DNA from: Nocardia aurea
GTDB lineage: Bacteria > Actinomycetota > Actinomycetes > Mycobacteriales > Mycobacteriaceae
NCBI RefSeq assembly: GCF_003123685.1
Contig: NZ_QCYJ01000131.1
Span: forward strand, 1-64,000
DNA: 64,000 bases
Reading direction: 5' to 3'
Shown: one piece after another, positions 46,215 through 55,152 of the stretch
Layout: every line of letters starts with the position of its first letter
Numbering within the stretch: position 1 is the first letter of the stretch
Program-made: the position numbers and the translations under genes
Notes under the pieces: generated by a model
The model's database searches: none
Seen by the model: only the letters and a program-made list of their open reading frames with translations
What the model was told of the DNA's origin: nothing

Positions 46215-46982
46215 TCAGCGCCCGAGCACGTCGTACAGCGCCCGCAGTTCCCGCAGCCCGGCGGCCGCGCTCGACTCGTCCTCGGCCAGCATCCGCAAGG
46301 CGCGGCGCAGGATCACCGGATCGAGATCGTCGGCGGCGGGGCGGAATTCCGGGGTCGGCAGATCCGGCAGCGTGACCCGATCCCCGTACGGATCATCGGA
46401 GACCGTCGGCTGCGGATCACGTTCGATTCCGCCGATGAGGGTGTCCAGGTCCAGACCGCGCAGGGTGAGGATTTCCCGCGGACGCTCGTCGAGCCGTTCG
46501 GCCAGCAGGTAGCAGACCGCGGCCACATGCTTACACGGCCAGCCCGGATCCGGGCAGGTGCAGGTGAAATCCAGATCCGCCGCCGTGGTCGGGAGCAGAT
46601 GCGGTCCGAGTCCGCTCGGCAGCGCGCCGGAGGCTATTTCGGCCAGCATGCCGGGCGCGGTGCGAATCGTCTCGATCAGCAGCGCCAATTCCTCCTCGCG
46701 CAACGGGCGCACGGTGAAGACCGCCGTGAACGGACGCGGCTGGCTCCCCTGTACTTCCGCCGTCACCGCACCGGGTTCGATGCGATAGCTGACCACCTGA
46801 CCGGATCGCGCGTAGGTGCGCCCGCGCGCGAGGCGGCCCGGCTCCGCCATCGCCTCCACCGCGTCGATCAGGGCCTTTCCCCACCAGGTCCGGCCGAAGC
46901 CGCCGCGCCTGCTGCGCGCGGAGACCCCGCCGTCGACCGGACGACGCTTTCCGTATGTGCGGTAGTCCTCGAAGGGGCTCAT
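46215..46982 (-). CDS. SWIM zinc-finger protein
   Basis: A 255-residue protein with a SWIM zinc finger, CxCx(n)CxH, in FTCTCPDPGWPCKHVAAVCY around residues 138-157. The N-terminus has the conserved RRGGFGRTWWGKALIDAVE. SWIM proteins of this type are encoded with SNF2 helicases and are thought to bind DNA or partner proteins. Its ATG overlaps the helicase stop by four bases, so the pair is co-translated. Confidence 0.9.
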   Translation of the reverse strand: MSPFEDYRTYGKRRPVDGGVSARSRRGGFGRTWWGKALIDAVEAMAEPGRLARGRTYARSGQVVSYRIEPGAVTAEVQGSQPRPFTAVFTVRPLREEELALLIETIRTAPGMLAEIASGALPSGLGPHLLPTTAADLDFTCTCPDPGWPCKHVAAVCYLLAERLDERPREILTLRGLDLDTLIGGIERDPQPTVSDDPYGDRVTLPDLPTPEFRPAADDLDPVILRRALRMLAEDESSAAAGLRELRALYDVLGR

Positions 46983-49828
46983 TCGCCGACCGCCTCCGCG
47001 CCGAGCGCGAACAACTCGCGCAATTCGTCGGTCCCCATTTCGGTGATCCAGTTCTCGCCCGCGCCGACCGCCAATTCCGCGAGATGACGTTTGCCGTTGA
47101 TCATCTCGTCGATCTTCTCCTCGATGGTGTCGACGCACACCAGTTTGCGCACCTGCACGTCACGCCGCTGACCGATGCGGAACGCGCGGTCGGTGGCCTG
47201 GTTCTCCACCGCCGGATTCCACCATCGGTCCAGGTGCACGACATGGTTGGCCGCGGTGAGATTCAGCCCGGTGCCACCGGCCTTGAGCGAGAGCAGCATC
47301 AGCGGCGGTCCGTCGCCGGACTGGAATCGTTCGACCATGGCGTCGCGGCGTTTCTTGGCGACCCCACCGTGCAGGAACGGGAGTTCGGAGCCGAAACGCT
47401 CCACCAGATACGGCGCGACGAGATCGCCGAATTCCCGGAACTGGGTGAACAGCAACGCTTTCTCGCCGTCGGCGAGCACGGATTCGAGAATGTCCTCCAC
47501 CAGCGCCAATTTTCCGGAGCGATGGTGACCGCGCAGCAGCACCGCCGAACCGTCGCCGAGGAAATGCGCCGGATGGTTGCACACCTGTTTGAGCCGGGTC
47601 AGCGCGCCGAGGACCGCCCCCTTGCGCGCCATCCCCTTGGCGTCCTTGATCTTGGCGAGCATGTCGTCGACCACCGCCTGGTAGAGGGCGGCCTGCTCGA
47701 CGGTGAGATTCGCGCGCACGGTCATCTCGAATTTCTCCGGAAGATCGGAGATGACCGCCGGATCGGTTTTCACGCGGCGCAGCACGAACGGCTGGGTGAG
47801 AAAACGTAACCGCGATATCGCGTTCTGGTCCTGTTCGCGTTCGATCGGCACCGCGAAACGCGCGCGGAAGGTCTGGGCGCTACCGAGCAGCGACGGCATC
47901 GCGAAATCGAGGATCGAACGCAATTCCTCCAACCGGTTCTCCACCGGGGTTCCGGTGAGCGCCAGCCGGTGTCGCGCGGGCACCGCGCGTGCCGCGCGCG
48001 CCTGTCTCGTTCCCGCGTTCTTGATGTGCTGGGCCTCGTCCAGCACGATTCGTTCCCATTCGCCGCGCCGCATATCGTCGATATCGCGGGCGAGCAGCGC
48101 GTAGGTGGTGATCACCAGATCCGCTTCGGCCACCGCCGCGTCGAATTCTTGACCGGTCCGCCGCCCGACGCCGTGATGGACGAGAACCCGCAGGTCGGGC
48201 GCGAACCGCTGTGCCTCGCGATGCCAGTTGCCGACCACCGACATCGGACAGACCAGCAGCGTCGGTCCGGGGGTTGCCGTCGCGTCCGCGCCGGTTCGCG
48301 GGAAGGTCTGCGCGACTTCACGTTCGTGCAGGAGCAGGGCGAGTACCTGGATGGTCTTGCCGAGTCCCATATCGTCGGCCAGGATCGCGCCGCATCCCAT
48401 GCGGCTCATGGTGGCCAGCCAGGTCACCCCGCGACGTTGGTAGGGCCGCAGCTGCGCTTTCAGCCCGACCGGTGGTTCCACGGGTTCGACCTCGTGTTGC
48501 GCGTCGAACAGTTCGGCCGCCCAGCCGGTCGCGGTGACCTCGGTGATCGGCACCTTGTCGACCCGCCCGCTGCCGAGTTCGCCGAGCATATCGGCCAGGG
48601 TGATCGGCGCGGGGTCGGTGTGGGCGGCGACGTAGCGCGCCGCCGCGGCGAGCACCTTGTGATCGGCCTGCACCCATTCGCCGCGCAGCTGCACCAGGTC
48701 GGATTTACCGCTGACCAGCCGGGCCATCTCGGCCGCGGTGAGCACGGTATCGCCGAGCGCCAATTCCCAACGGTAGGAGACCAGACCGCGCATACCGACC
48801 GTGCTCTCGGCGGCGGGGACGGCGCTGTCCACCCGCAATCGCAGCGACGGAGCGGAGATATTCCAGGCCCTCGGCAGCAGCAGGGCGACGCCCGCCTCCC
48901 GCAGCGCGTGCGCGCCGTGTTCGACCAGATCGGCCACGACCGGAGTCGGCAACAGCAGGTCCATGCTCTGCGGATCGCCGGGCAGATCACGCAGACGCGG
49001 ATAGGCGCGCTGGGCCTCCCCCAACTTCTCGATCGTGGTCCGCACCAGGCTCGGATCACCGTGCAGCGGAATCGGAGCCGGGGCCTCACCCGCCAGCCGC
49101 AGGCAGACTTCCAGCCGCCACAGCGCGACCGACTCGTCGTCGGTGCCGAACATGCCGTCGGGCTCGAGCAGTCGCAGTACCAGTTCCGGCTGGTCGACGG
49201 TGAGACTGGCCCGCCACCGTTGCAGCGTCTCGGCCAGCTGGTGGCTGCCGCCTTCCAACGGCACGTCCCCCACCAGCGCGGTCGTCAAGGCGTGCGAGGC
49301 GGACTGCCCTTCGAGCAGTTCCCGCGCGATCGGATCGGTGAGTTCGCCGACCAGATCCTCCAGCACCGCGGCGGGCCTGCCCGCCACCTGGAGCGCGGCG
49401 GGCATGGCGACCGCCGCTTCCGCGAGCCAGGCGCGTTGGCGTTCACCCCCGACCAGGCACCAGCGCACCCACCACTGACCGTCGTCGCGGCGCAATTCCG
49501 GTACGACGCGCCCGGCGCGCACCCACCGTTCTATTCCGTGCGCGAGGTGGGCCAGATATCGCAGGTCGCCGGAGACGACCTCGGCGGGCAATCGCTGCCG
49601 CAGCGCCGTGGCCGCCGCCGCGGGCGCCATCGCGTGCACCCGCACGTGGTCGATCTCCGCGCGGTCGGTCCCCTCGGCGCGCATGACGTCGGCACGATGG
49701 CGGAACTTCGACGAGCGCAGCGTCGCGCCGAGCGGCTCGGGAAGTGTGCCGGGAACCTCGTCGTCGTCGGTCCACAACAGCAGCCCCGACCCCGGTGACC
49801 ACAGACCGTGCAGCATCCGCCCATCCAA
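46979..49828 (-). CDS. SNF2-family DNA-dependent ATPase/helicase
   Basis: A 949-residue Swi2/Snf2 ATPase. An N-terminal SNF2-associated region (about 1-420) precedes the two RecA lobes. The motifs are DDMGLGKTIQVLALLL near residue 489, LVICPMSVVGNW-like LLVCPMSVVGNW, the Walker B box LDEAQHIKN near 597, LALTGTPVENRLEELRSI and the C-lobe DRWWNPAVENQATDRAFRIGQ. Such proteins translocate on DNA and remodel protein-DNA complexes. Its partner is the overlapping SWIM gene. Confidence 0.94.
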   Translation of the reverse strand: MDGRMLHGLWSPGSGLLLWTDDDEVPGTLPEPLGATLRSSKFRHRADVMRAEGTDRAEIDHVRVHAMAPAAAATALRQRLPAEVVSGDLRYLAHLAHGIERWVRAGRVVPELRRDDGQWWVRWCLVGGERQRAWLAEAAVAMPAALQVAGRPAAVLEDLVGELTDPIARELLEGQSASHALTTALVGDVPLEGGSHQLAETLQRWRASLTVDQPELVLRLLEPDGMFGTDDESVALWRLEVCLRLAGEAPAPIPLHGDPSLVRTTIEKLGEAQRAYPRLRDLPGDPQSMDLLLPTPVVADLVEHGAHALREAGVALLLPRAWNISAPSLRLRVDSAVPAAESTVGMRGLVSYRWELALGDTVLTAAEMARLVSGKSDLVQLRGEWVQADHKVLAAAARYVAAHTDPAPITLADMLGELGSGRVDKVPITEVTATGWAAELFDAQHEVEPVEPPVGLKAQLRPYQRRGVTWLATMSRMGCGAILADDMGLGKTIQVLALLLHEREVAQTFPRTGADATATPGPTLLVCPMSVVGNWHREAQRFAPDLRVLVHHGVGRRTGQEFDAAVAEADLVITTYALLARDIDDMRRGEWERIVLDEAQHIKNAGTRQARAARAVPARHRLALTGTPVENRLEELRSILDFAMPSLLGSAQTFRARFAVPIEREQDQNAISRLRFLTQPFVLRRVKTDPAVISDLPEKFEMTVRANLTVEQAALYQAVVDDMLAKIKDAKGMARKGAVLGALTRLKQVCNHPAHFLGDGSAVLLRGHHRSGKLALVEDILESVLADGEKALLFTQFREFGDLVAPYLVERFGSELPFLHGGVAKKRRDAMVERFQSGDGPPLMLLSLKAGGTGLNLTAANHVVHLDRWWNPAVENQATDRAFRIGQRRDVQVRKLVCVDTIEEKIDEMINGKRHLAELAVGAGENWITEMGTDELRELFALGAEAVGE

Positions 49829-50038
49829 TCAGGTGGCTCCGACAGCGGTCGCGCCGAATTCCGCGATCGCACCGTCCTGGATTTCCGCACCCGAGCGGAT
49901 AAACTGGTATATCCGCAGGTCATCGCATCTGAATCGTTATCCGAATGGTTATCGCGGCGCTGTCGCCATGGCATCGCGGCGAATCACCGCCGGGTGGCCG
50001 ACCCGCCCGGGCGTCCAAGGAAAGCGCAGGGCAGCAGC

Positions 50039-50401
50039 ATGACGATTCTGCTCCAGGTACTCGAGCAGAGCTTCACGCCGACCACACCGTGGGAACGGCG
50101 CAAATTCACCTTCGTCAACGCCGACAAGATCGTCGACATGCGACTGGACGGTCAATCGGGGGTCTGGCTCGATCTCTCCCGCCAGGGCGAATCACAGCGG
50201 CTGGCCCGGACGGTCGACCCGGCCGACGCGGTGACCTTCCTCCTCACGACCTTCGCCAAGATCGCGGAATGCGAGGAACGCGGCGGCTCGTGGTTGATCG
50301 GCCACGACGGCGCGCATACCGAATCGATCGCGGCCACCCGATTCCCGCCGCGCCCGAACGTGGTCGCCGAGGACGAACTGCTCGCACGGGCCTGGCTGTG
50401 A
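50039..50401 (+). CDS. Small hypothetical protein
   Basis: A 120-residue soluble protein not recognised as any family. It starts MTILLQVLEQSFTPTTPWER, has alternating strand-like segments (RKFTFVNADKIVDMRLDG; VWLDLSR) and ends in an acidic helix, EDELLARAWL. No signal peptide, membrane helix or metal motif is seen. Codon use (G/C at third positions) looks coding. It lies divergent from the SNF2 gene. Confidence 0.65.
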   Translation: MTILLQVLEQSFTPTTPWERRKFTFVNADKIVDMRLDGQSGVWLDLSRQGESQRLARTVDPADAVTFLLTTFAKIAECEERGGSWLIGHDGAHTESIAATRFPPRPNVVAEDELLARAWL

Positions 50402-50466
50402 ACCACGCTCCGCACTGACATCCGGCGGCGCCGGATCCTGTCGGTGCCGCCGGGTACAAGTGGCGG

Positions 50467-51192
50467 GTGCGCGCCGATACTCGAGAATTCTCCCCGGGTG
50501 GACCACCCCGGTGGATGCCGCTCGTCCTGGCGGGAGCCCTCGCCCTCGCGGGATGCGCGCTCGACGTCGGTACCGCGCCCGCACCGGGCAGCCCGCCCGG
50601 GGTTCAGCTGAACGATCTGTTGTCGCGGGTGCGCGTCGTCGCCGCCCGCCCGCATCCGGGCGGTTACGAACGGGACTGCTCGGACGGCCGGGCCTGCGTA
50701 TTCGGCCCGGCGTGGACCGACGATCACGCCGGACCGGCGGGTCACGACGGCTGCGACACCCGCAACAATGTGCTGGCGGCCCAGCTCACGGCGGTCACCT
50801 TTCGGGCGGGCACCCGCGACTGCGTCGTCGTGTCGGGAAACCTGGACGACCCCTACACGGGCCAGCGCGTCGACTTCAGCAAGTCCGAGGCCCGCGCGGT
50901 CCAGATCGACCACGTCTATCCGCTGGCCGCGGCCTGGGATATGGGCGCCGCGCGCTGGCATCCCGAGCGACGGGTGCTTTTCGCCAACGACATCGAGAAC
51001 AATCTGCTCGCCACCGACGCGGAAACCAATCAGGCCAAAGGTGACAGCACCCCGGCCGAATGGTTACCGCCCGCCGCCGCCAACCACTGCTTCTACGCCG
51101 CCAAATACCTCACGGTCGCGGTGTACTACGACCTTCCGGTGACGGCCGCCGACGAAACGGCCCTTCGCGAGGTCGCGCGGGGGTGTCCGTGA
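50467..51192 (+). CDS. HNH-type nuclease lipoprotein (GmrSD/DUF1524-like)
   Basis: A 241-residue protein with a lipoprotein signal ending LALAGC (Cys30). It also has an HNH/DUF1524-type core, VQIDHVYPLAAAWDMGA (Asp148-His149) followed by FANDIENNLLATDAETNQAKG. Four further Cys residues suggest disulfides outside the cell. Related actinobacterial secreted proteins are annotated as HNH nucleases; a role in extracellular DNA breakdown is plausible but untested. It starts with GTG. Confidence 0.85.
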   Translation: MRADTREFSPGGPPRWMPLVLAGALALAGCALDVGTAPAPGSPPGVQLNDLLSRVRVVAARPHPGGYERDCSDGRACVFGPAWTDDHAGPAGHDGCDTRNNVLAAQLTAVTFRAGTRDCVVVSGNLDDPYTGQRVDFSKSEARAVQIDHVYPLAAAWDMGAARWHPERRVLFANDIENNLLATDAETNQAKGDSTPAEWLPPAAANHCFYAAKYLTVAVYYDLPVTAADETALREVARGCP

Positions 51193-51295
51193 ACCGGATG
51201 CCGGTGCCGGATGCCGGCGGCCTCGCACCCGGTTCGCCGACTCGACCCGAGGGCCGACCACGCGCTGGTGGCCCACCATCGCGATGCCCCCGGCG

Positions 51296-52114
51296 TCAGA
51301 CTCCCGTGGCGACCGGGCGCTTGGGATCGTTGGACCACTGCGACCACGAGCCCGGGTACAGCGCCGCTTCCACGCCGACCACGGCGAGGGCGGCGACCTG
51401 GTGGGCGGCGGTGACGCCGGAACCGCAGTAGACCGCGATCGGGCCCGGCCCCAATCCGGCGAAACGTTCGCGCAGATCCTCGGCGGCGCGGAAACGTCCG
51501 TCGGCGTCGAGATTCTCGGCCGTCGGCGCGCTCACCGCACCGGGGATGTGCCCGGCCTTGGGGTCGATCGGTTCGATCTCGCCGCGATACCGTTCGGAGG
51601 CTCGCGCGTCGAGCAGCACACCCTGCCAGCGGGCGACCGCGTCGGCGTCGACCACAGGCAACCGGCCCGACGCCAGGCTGACGTCGCCGGGTTCGGGATC
51701 GGTTTCGGGCCCCGTCGCGAGGGCTCCGCCCGATGCCGTCCAGGCGGGCAGCCCGCCGTCGAGGATTCGGACGTCCTCGATCCCCGCCCAGCGCAACAGC
51801 CACCAGGCGCGGGCCGCGGCCATGCCGCCGGTCGCGTCGTAGACGACCACCGATTCGCCCACCCGCAGCCCCCAGCTGCGCGCGCATCGTTGCAACTGCG
51901 CGACATCGGGTAGCGGATGCCTGCCGCTCGCCGGCGTGGGCAGCGCGGCCAGTTCGGTCTCCAGGTCGACGAAGACCGCACCGGGGATGTGGCCGTCCAG
52001 ATAGTGCTGGGGACCGTCCGGGTCGCCGAGCGCCCATCGAATATCGAGCAGCCGAGTATTGCCGCCCGCCAACGCTTCTCCGAGTTCCGTTGCCGAAATC
52101 AGTACCGCGCTCAC
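51296..52114 (-). CDS. Thiosulfate/3-mercaptopyruvate sulfurtransferase (two rhodanese domains)
   Basis: A 272-residue protein of two rhodanese domains. The first is inactive, with YDATGGMAAARAWWLLRW in place of the Cys loop. The second has the catalytic Cys230 in VYCGSGVTAAHQ. The CGSGVTA loop is typical of SseA-like mercaptopyruvate sulfurtransferases. The GTG at 52114 was chosen because GAGGAG lies seven bases upstream; an ATG at 52129 would use no such site. Confidence 0.92.
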   Translation of the reverse strand: MSAVLISATELGEALAGGNTRLLDIRWALGDPDGPQHYLDGHIPGAVFVDLETELAALPTPASGRHPLPDVAQLQRCARSWGLRVGESVVVYDATGGMAAARAWWLLRWAGIEDVRILDGGLPAWTASGGALATGPETDPEPGDVSLASGRLPVVDADAVARWQGVLLDARASERYRGEIEPIDPKAGHIPGAVSAPTAENLDADGRFRAAEDLRERFAGLGPGPIAVYCGSGVTAAHQVAALAVVGVEAALYPGSWSQWSNDPKRPVATGV

Positions 52115-52327
52115 GCCATGACTCCTCATTCAGATTCGCATCTCGCGCACCGACGCCCTCACCCTACGCACGACCCGCGCGCATATCGCTTCACCCCGCG
52201 GAATGAAGGAGGGCAGTTCGCGACGCTACCCCCGTATCGCCATGGTCACATCTCGCGGGAACAATTCAGGCCAGTTTCCGCCGACTGGCAGGTGACACGC
52301 CGTGCGACCGGCGGAAAGATCCGTGCA

Positions 52328-53752
52328 ATGTCGAAGATTCCAGCGGCGCGGGACGAGCCGGGCACCGACGCGGCGGAATCACCGGCGTCGCCGCAGTCGG
52401 CACAGTCGGCACAGTCGGCACAGTTGGCGAGGGGCGAATCGGTGGCCGCGCCCGAATCCACCCACGGGCCGTCGGCGGGCCATGTCGCGGAATCCGGACC
52501 CGATCCGGCGACCACGGCCGTCGGCACACCGAGCCCACCGGGGGCGGCCGTGCCGGGCAACGAGGTCATCGCGGATTCCGCGCCGGTCGCAGACTCCGGT
52601 ATCGCGCAGCCGATCGGCGCGGGGGTGGTGACCGCGCTCGTCGGGTTCACCAGTTCGTTCGCGGTGGTGCTGAGCGGGTTGAGCGCGGTGGGCGCGACGC
52701 ACGCGCAGGCCGCGTCGGGGCTGCTCGCACTGTGTGTCACCCAGGCCGTCGGGATGATCCTGCTCAGTTATCGGTACCGGATGCCGATCACCCTTGCGTG
52801 GTCGACGCCGGGAGCCGCGCTGCTGGCGAGTACGGGTGCGGTGTCGGGCGGCTGGGCCGCCGCGGTGGGGGCGTTCGCGCTGACCGGCGTCCTGGTGGTG
52901 ATCACCGGATTGTGGCAGCGGCTGGGCAATCTGGTCGCGGCGATCCCGGTGGAGATCGCCCAGGCGATGTTGGCCGGGGTGCTCGTTCCGCTGTGTCTGG
53001 CACCGGTCGAGGCGGTGCACACCAGTCCGGGTGTGGTGGTGCCGGTGATCGTGGTCTGGGTGGTGTTGCAGCGCTTCGCGAAACGCTGGGCGGTGATCGC
53101 CGCGTTCGTGACCGCCGTGATCGGGGCCGGTGTCAGCATCGTCGCCGGACATCGGAGCCTGGACCTGTCCGCGATGGTCCCCTCGGTGGAACTGACACTG
53201 CCGCACTGGAATTGGCAGGCGATGCTGGGGGTCGCGATACCCCTCTACATCGTCACCATGGCGTCGCAGAACATTCCGGGCACCGCCGTGATGCGCTCCT
53301 TCGACTACCGGGTGCCGTGGCGGGCGGCGATGACCGTCACCGGGATCGGCACCGTTCTCGGCGCGCCCGCGGGCGGGCACGCCATCAATCTGGCGGCGAT
53401 CAGCGCGGCGCTGTCCGCGGCGCCCGCCGCCCACCCCGACCCGAGACGCCGCTGGATCGCGGCCGTCACCGCGGGCTGCGCCTACCTGCTGCTCGCCCTC
53501 GGCTCCGCCGCACTGGTGACGTTCATCGCGGCCGCGCCTGCGGGCACCCTCGAAACCGTCGCGGGTCTGGCCCTGCTCGCCACGCTGGCGGCGGCGCTGG
53601 CGGGCGCGCTGAGATCGGAACGACACCGGGAAGCGGGCGTCGTCACCTTCCTGATCGCCGCGTCCGGCGTCGGCTTCCTCGGAATCGGCGCGGCCTTCTG
53701 GGCATTGATCGCGGGCCTGGTGGTCCGCCGCGTCCTCGATCACCGGGACTGA
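52328..53752 (+). CDS. benE: BenE-family benzoate/H+ symporter-like transporter
   Basis: A 474-residue membrane transporter. After a low-complexity cytoplasmic N-terminus of about 90 residues it has some twelve hydrophobic segments with BenE landmarks: VVTALVGFTSSFAVVLSGL, PITLAWSTPGAALLAS, VTMASQNIPGTAVMRSF and GAPAGGHAINLAAISAA. BenE proteins take up benzoate with protons. No aromatic degradation genes are adjacent, so the substrate is uncertain. Confidence 0.92.
   Translation: MSKIPAARDEPGTDAAESPASPQSAQSAQSAQLARGESVAAPESTHGPSAGHVAESGPDPATTAVGTPSPPGAAVPGNEVIADSAPVADSGIAQPIGAGVVTALVGFTSSFAVVLSGLSAVGATHAQAASGLLALCVTQAVGMILLSYRYRMPITLAWSTPGAALLASTGAVSGGWAAAVGAFALTGVLVVITGLWQRLGNLVAAIPVEIAQAMLAGVLVPLCLAPVEAVHTSPGVVVPVIVVWVVLQRFAKRWAVIAAFVTAVIGAGVSIVAGHRSLDLSAMVPSVELTLPHWNWQAMLGVAIPLYIVTMASQNIPGTAVMRSFDYRVPWRAAMTVTGIGTVLGAPAGGHAINLAAISAALSAAPAAHPDPRRRWIAAVTAGCAYLLLALGSAALVTFIAAAPAGTLETVAGLALLATLAAALAGALRSERHREAGVVTFLIAASGVGFLGIGAAFWALIAGLVVRRVLDHRD
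52394..52429 (+). repeat. Four tandem 9-base repeats in the benE N-terminus
   Basis: CAGTCGGCA is repeated three times exactly from 52394, then a fourth diverged copy, CAGTTGGCG. It encodes QSAQSAQSAQLA in the disordered tail of the transporter and keeps frame whatever the copy number. Confidence 0.9.
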
Positions 53753-53794
53753 GCCGCCGCGCGGGCGGTGCTGCCGCGATCGAGGGTGCTCGTC

Positions 53795-55123
53795 TCAGGC
53801 GCGGCTGAGCAATGTCAACGGGTCCTCGAGCAGACCGCCCACCGTCGCGAGGAAGCGCGCGGCCAGCTCACCGTCGATCATGCGGTGATCGAAGCTGACC
53901 CCGAGTGTGGTGACCCAGCGGACCGCGAGTTCGTCACGGACCACCCACGGGCGTTTCCTGATCGAGCCGACGCACAGGATCGCGCCCTCGCCGGGATTGA
54001 CGAGCGGCACACCGGTATCCACGCCGAAAACCCCGATATTGGTGAGGGTGAAAGTGCCGCCGCGCAGGTCGACCGGTGTCGCGTTACCGGCGCGCGCGGT
54101 CTCGGCCAGCCAGCCGATCTCCCGGCACAGGTCACGCAGGCTCAGGCTCTGCGCTTCCTTGAGATTGGGGACGAGCAGTCCGCGTTCGGTCGCGACCGCG
54201 ATGCCGAGGTTGACGTAGTGCTTGGTGACGATCTGCTGGTTGGCGTCGTCCCAGGTCGCGTTGACACCGGGGAATTCGGTGATCCCGGCGATCACGGCCT
54301 TGGCGATCAGCGCGAGCGCCGTCGGGGCGAGGTCGGAGAAGGCCTTGGTACTGCGCAGATGGTCGAGCAGTTCCATCGACGCGGTGAAATCCACGGTGAG
54401 AAAGGTGCTGGCCTGCGGGATGGTGCGGGCGCTCACGGTCATCGATCCGGCGATGCGTTTGCGGATTCCCGCGATCGGGGTGCGAGTCTCCCTGGCCGCG
54501 GGTCTGATGAGACCTTCCCCGCTGCTGCCCCCGGGCGCGGCGGCGGCCGTTGTCGTCGCCGGACGGGCGAGAGTGCGGGGCTGGGAGACCGGGACCGCGC
54601 TGCGCACGTCCTCGACGGTCACCGCGCCCCGGGGGCCCGAGCCCGCGATGTACCACAGGTCGATGCCGAGTTCCTTGGCGAGTTTGCGCGCACCGGGTGT
54701 CGCGGCCGCGCGCCCGGCATTCGACGGCTCCCGATCCTGCTGCGGCGCCGTGGGTTCGGCCTGCCGCGCGGGACGGGGTCGGCGGGATTCGGGTTCGCCT
54801 TCCGGACCGTAACCCACCAGCACCGAGGTGCGGCGGTCACCGTTGGCCTCGGGCGCCGCGGCGACGGCGAGATCGTTGCGCACCCGGATCAACGGTGCTC
54901 CCACCGGAACGGTGTCACCGGGTTTCGCGAGCAGTTCGACGACCGTTCCGGAGAACGGCGACGGCAGCGCCACCACGGCTTTGGCCGTCTCCACCTCCGC
55001 GATCGTCTGATTCAGCTCGACGGTGTCCCCGACGCCGACCGACCACGACAGCAGTTCGGCGTCCGCCAGACCCTCCCCGAGATCCGGGAGCCGGAATTCC
55101 AGGACGTGGCCGTCATCTTGCAC
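53795..55123 (-). CDS. bkdC: Branched-chain 2-oxoacid dehydrogenase E2 (dihydrolipoyl acyltransferase)
   Basis: Core of the complex; passes the acyl group from a lipoyl arm to CoA. The 442-residue product has an N-terminal lipoyl domain (lipoyl Lys near 47 in VETAKAVVALPSP), a Pro/Arg-rich linker and an E1/E3-binding domain (PGARKLAKELGIDL). The catalytic domain ends in SFDHRMIDGELAARF near 413. It has a single lipoyl domain. The GTG at 55123 has AGAGG seven bases ahead; a GTG at 55138 is also in frame. Confidence 0.93.
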   Translation of the reverse strand: MQDDGHVLEFRLPDLGEGLADAELLSWSVGVGDTVELNQTIAEVETAKAVVALPSPFSGTVVELLAKPGDTVPVGAPLIRVRNDLAVAAAPEANGDRRTSVLVGYGPEGEPESRRPRPARQAEPTAPQQDREPSNAGRAAATPGARKLAKELGIDLWYIAGSGPRGAVTVEDVRSAVPVSQPRTLARPATTTAAAAPGGSSGEGLIRPAARETRTPIAGIRKRIAGSMTVSARTIPQASTFLTVDFTASMELLDHLRSTKAFSDLAPTALALIAKAVIAGITEFPGVNATWDDANQQIVTKHYVNLGIAVATERGLLVPNLKEAQSLSLRDLCREIGWLAETARAGNATPVDLRGGTFTLTNIGVFGVDTGVPLVNPGEGAILCVGSIRKRPWVVRDELAVRWVTTLGVSFDHRMIDGELAARFLATVGGLLEDPLTLLSRA

Positions 55124-55152
55124 AGGGGCACCTCTCACTGGGCGGTCGGACG

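Noticed and set aside
52379..53743. A 454-codon open frame antisense to benE
   Set aside because: It is Arg/Gly/His/Asp-rich with no hydrophobic core; the opposite strand encodes a clear transporter.
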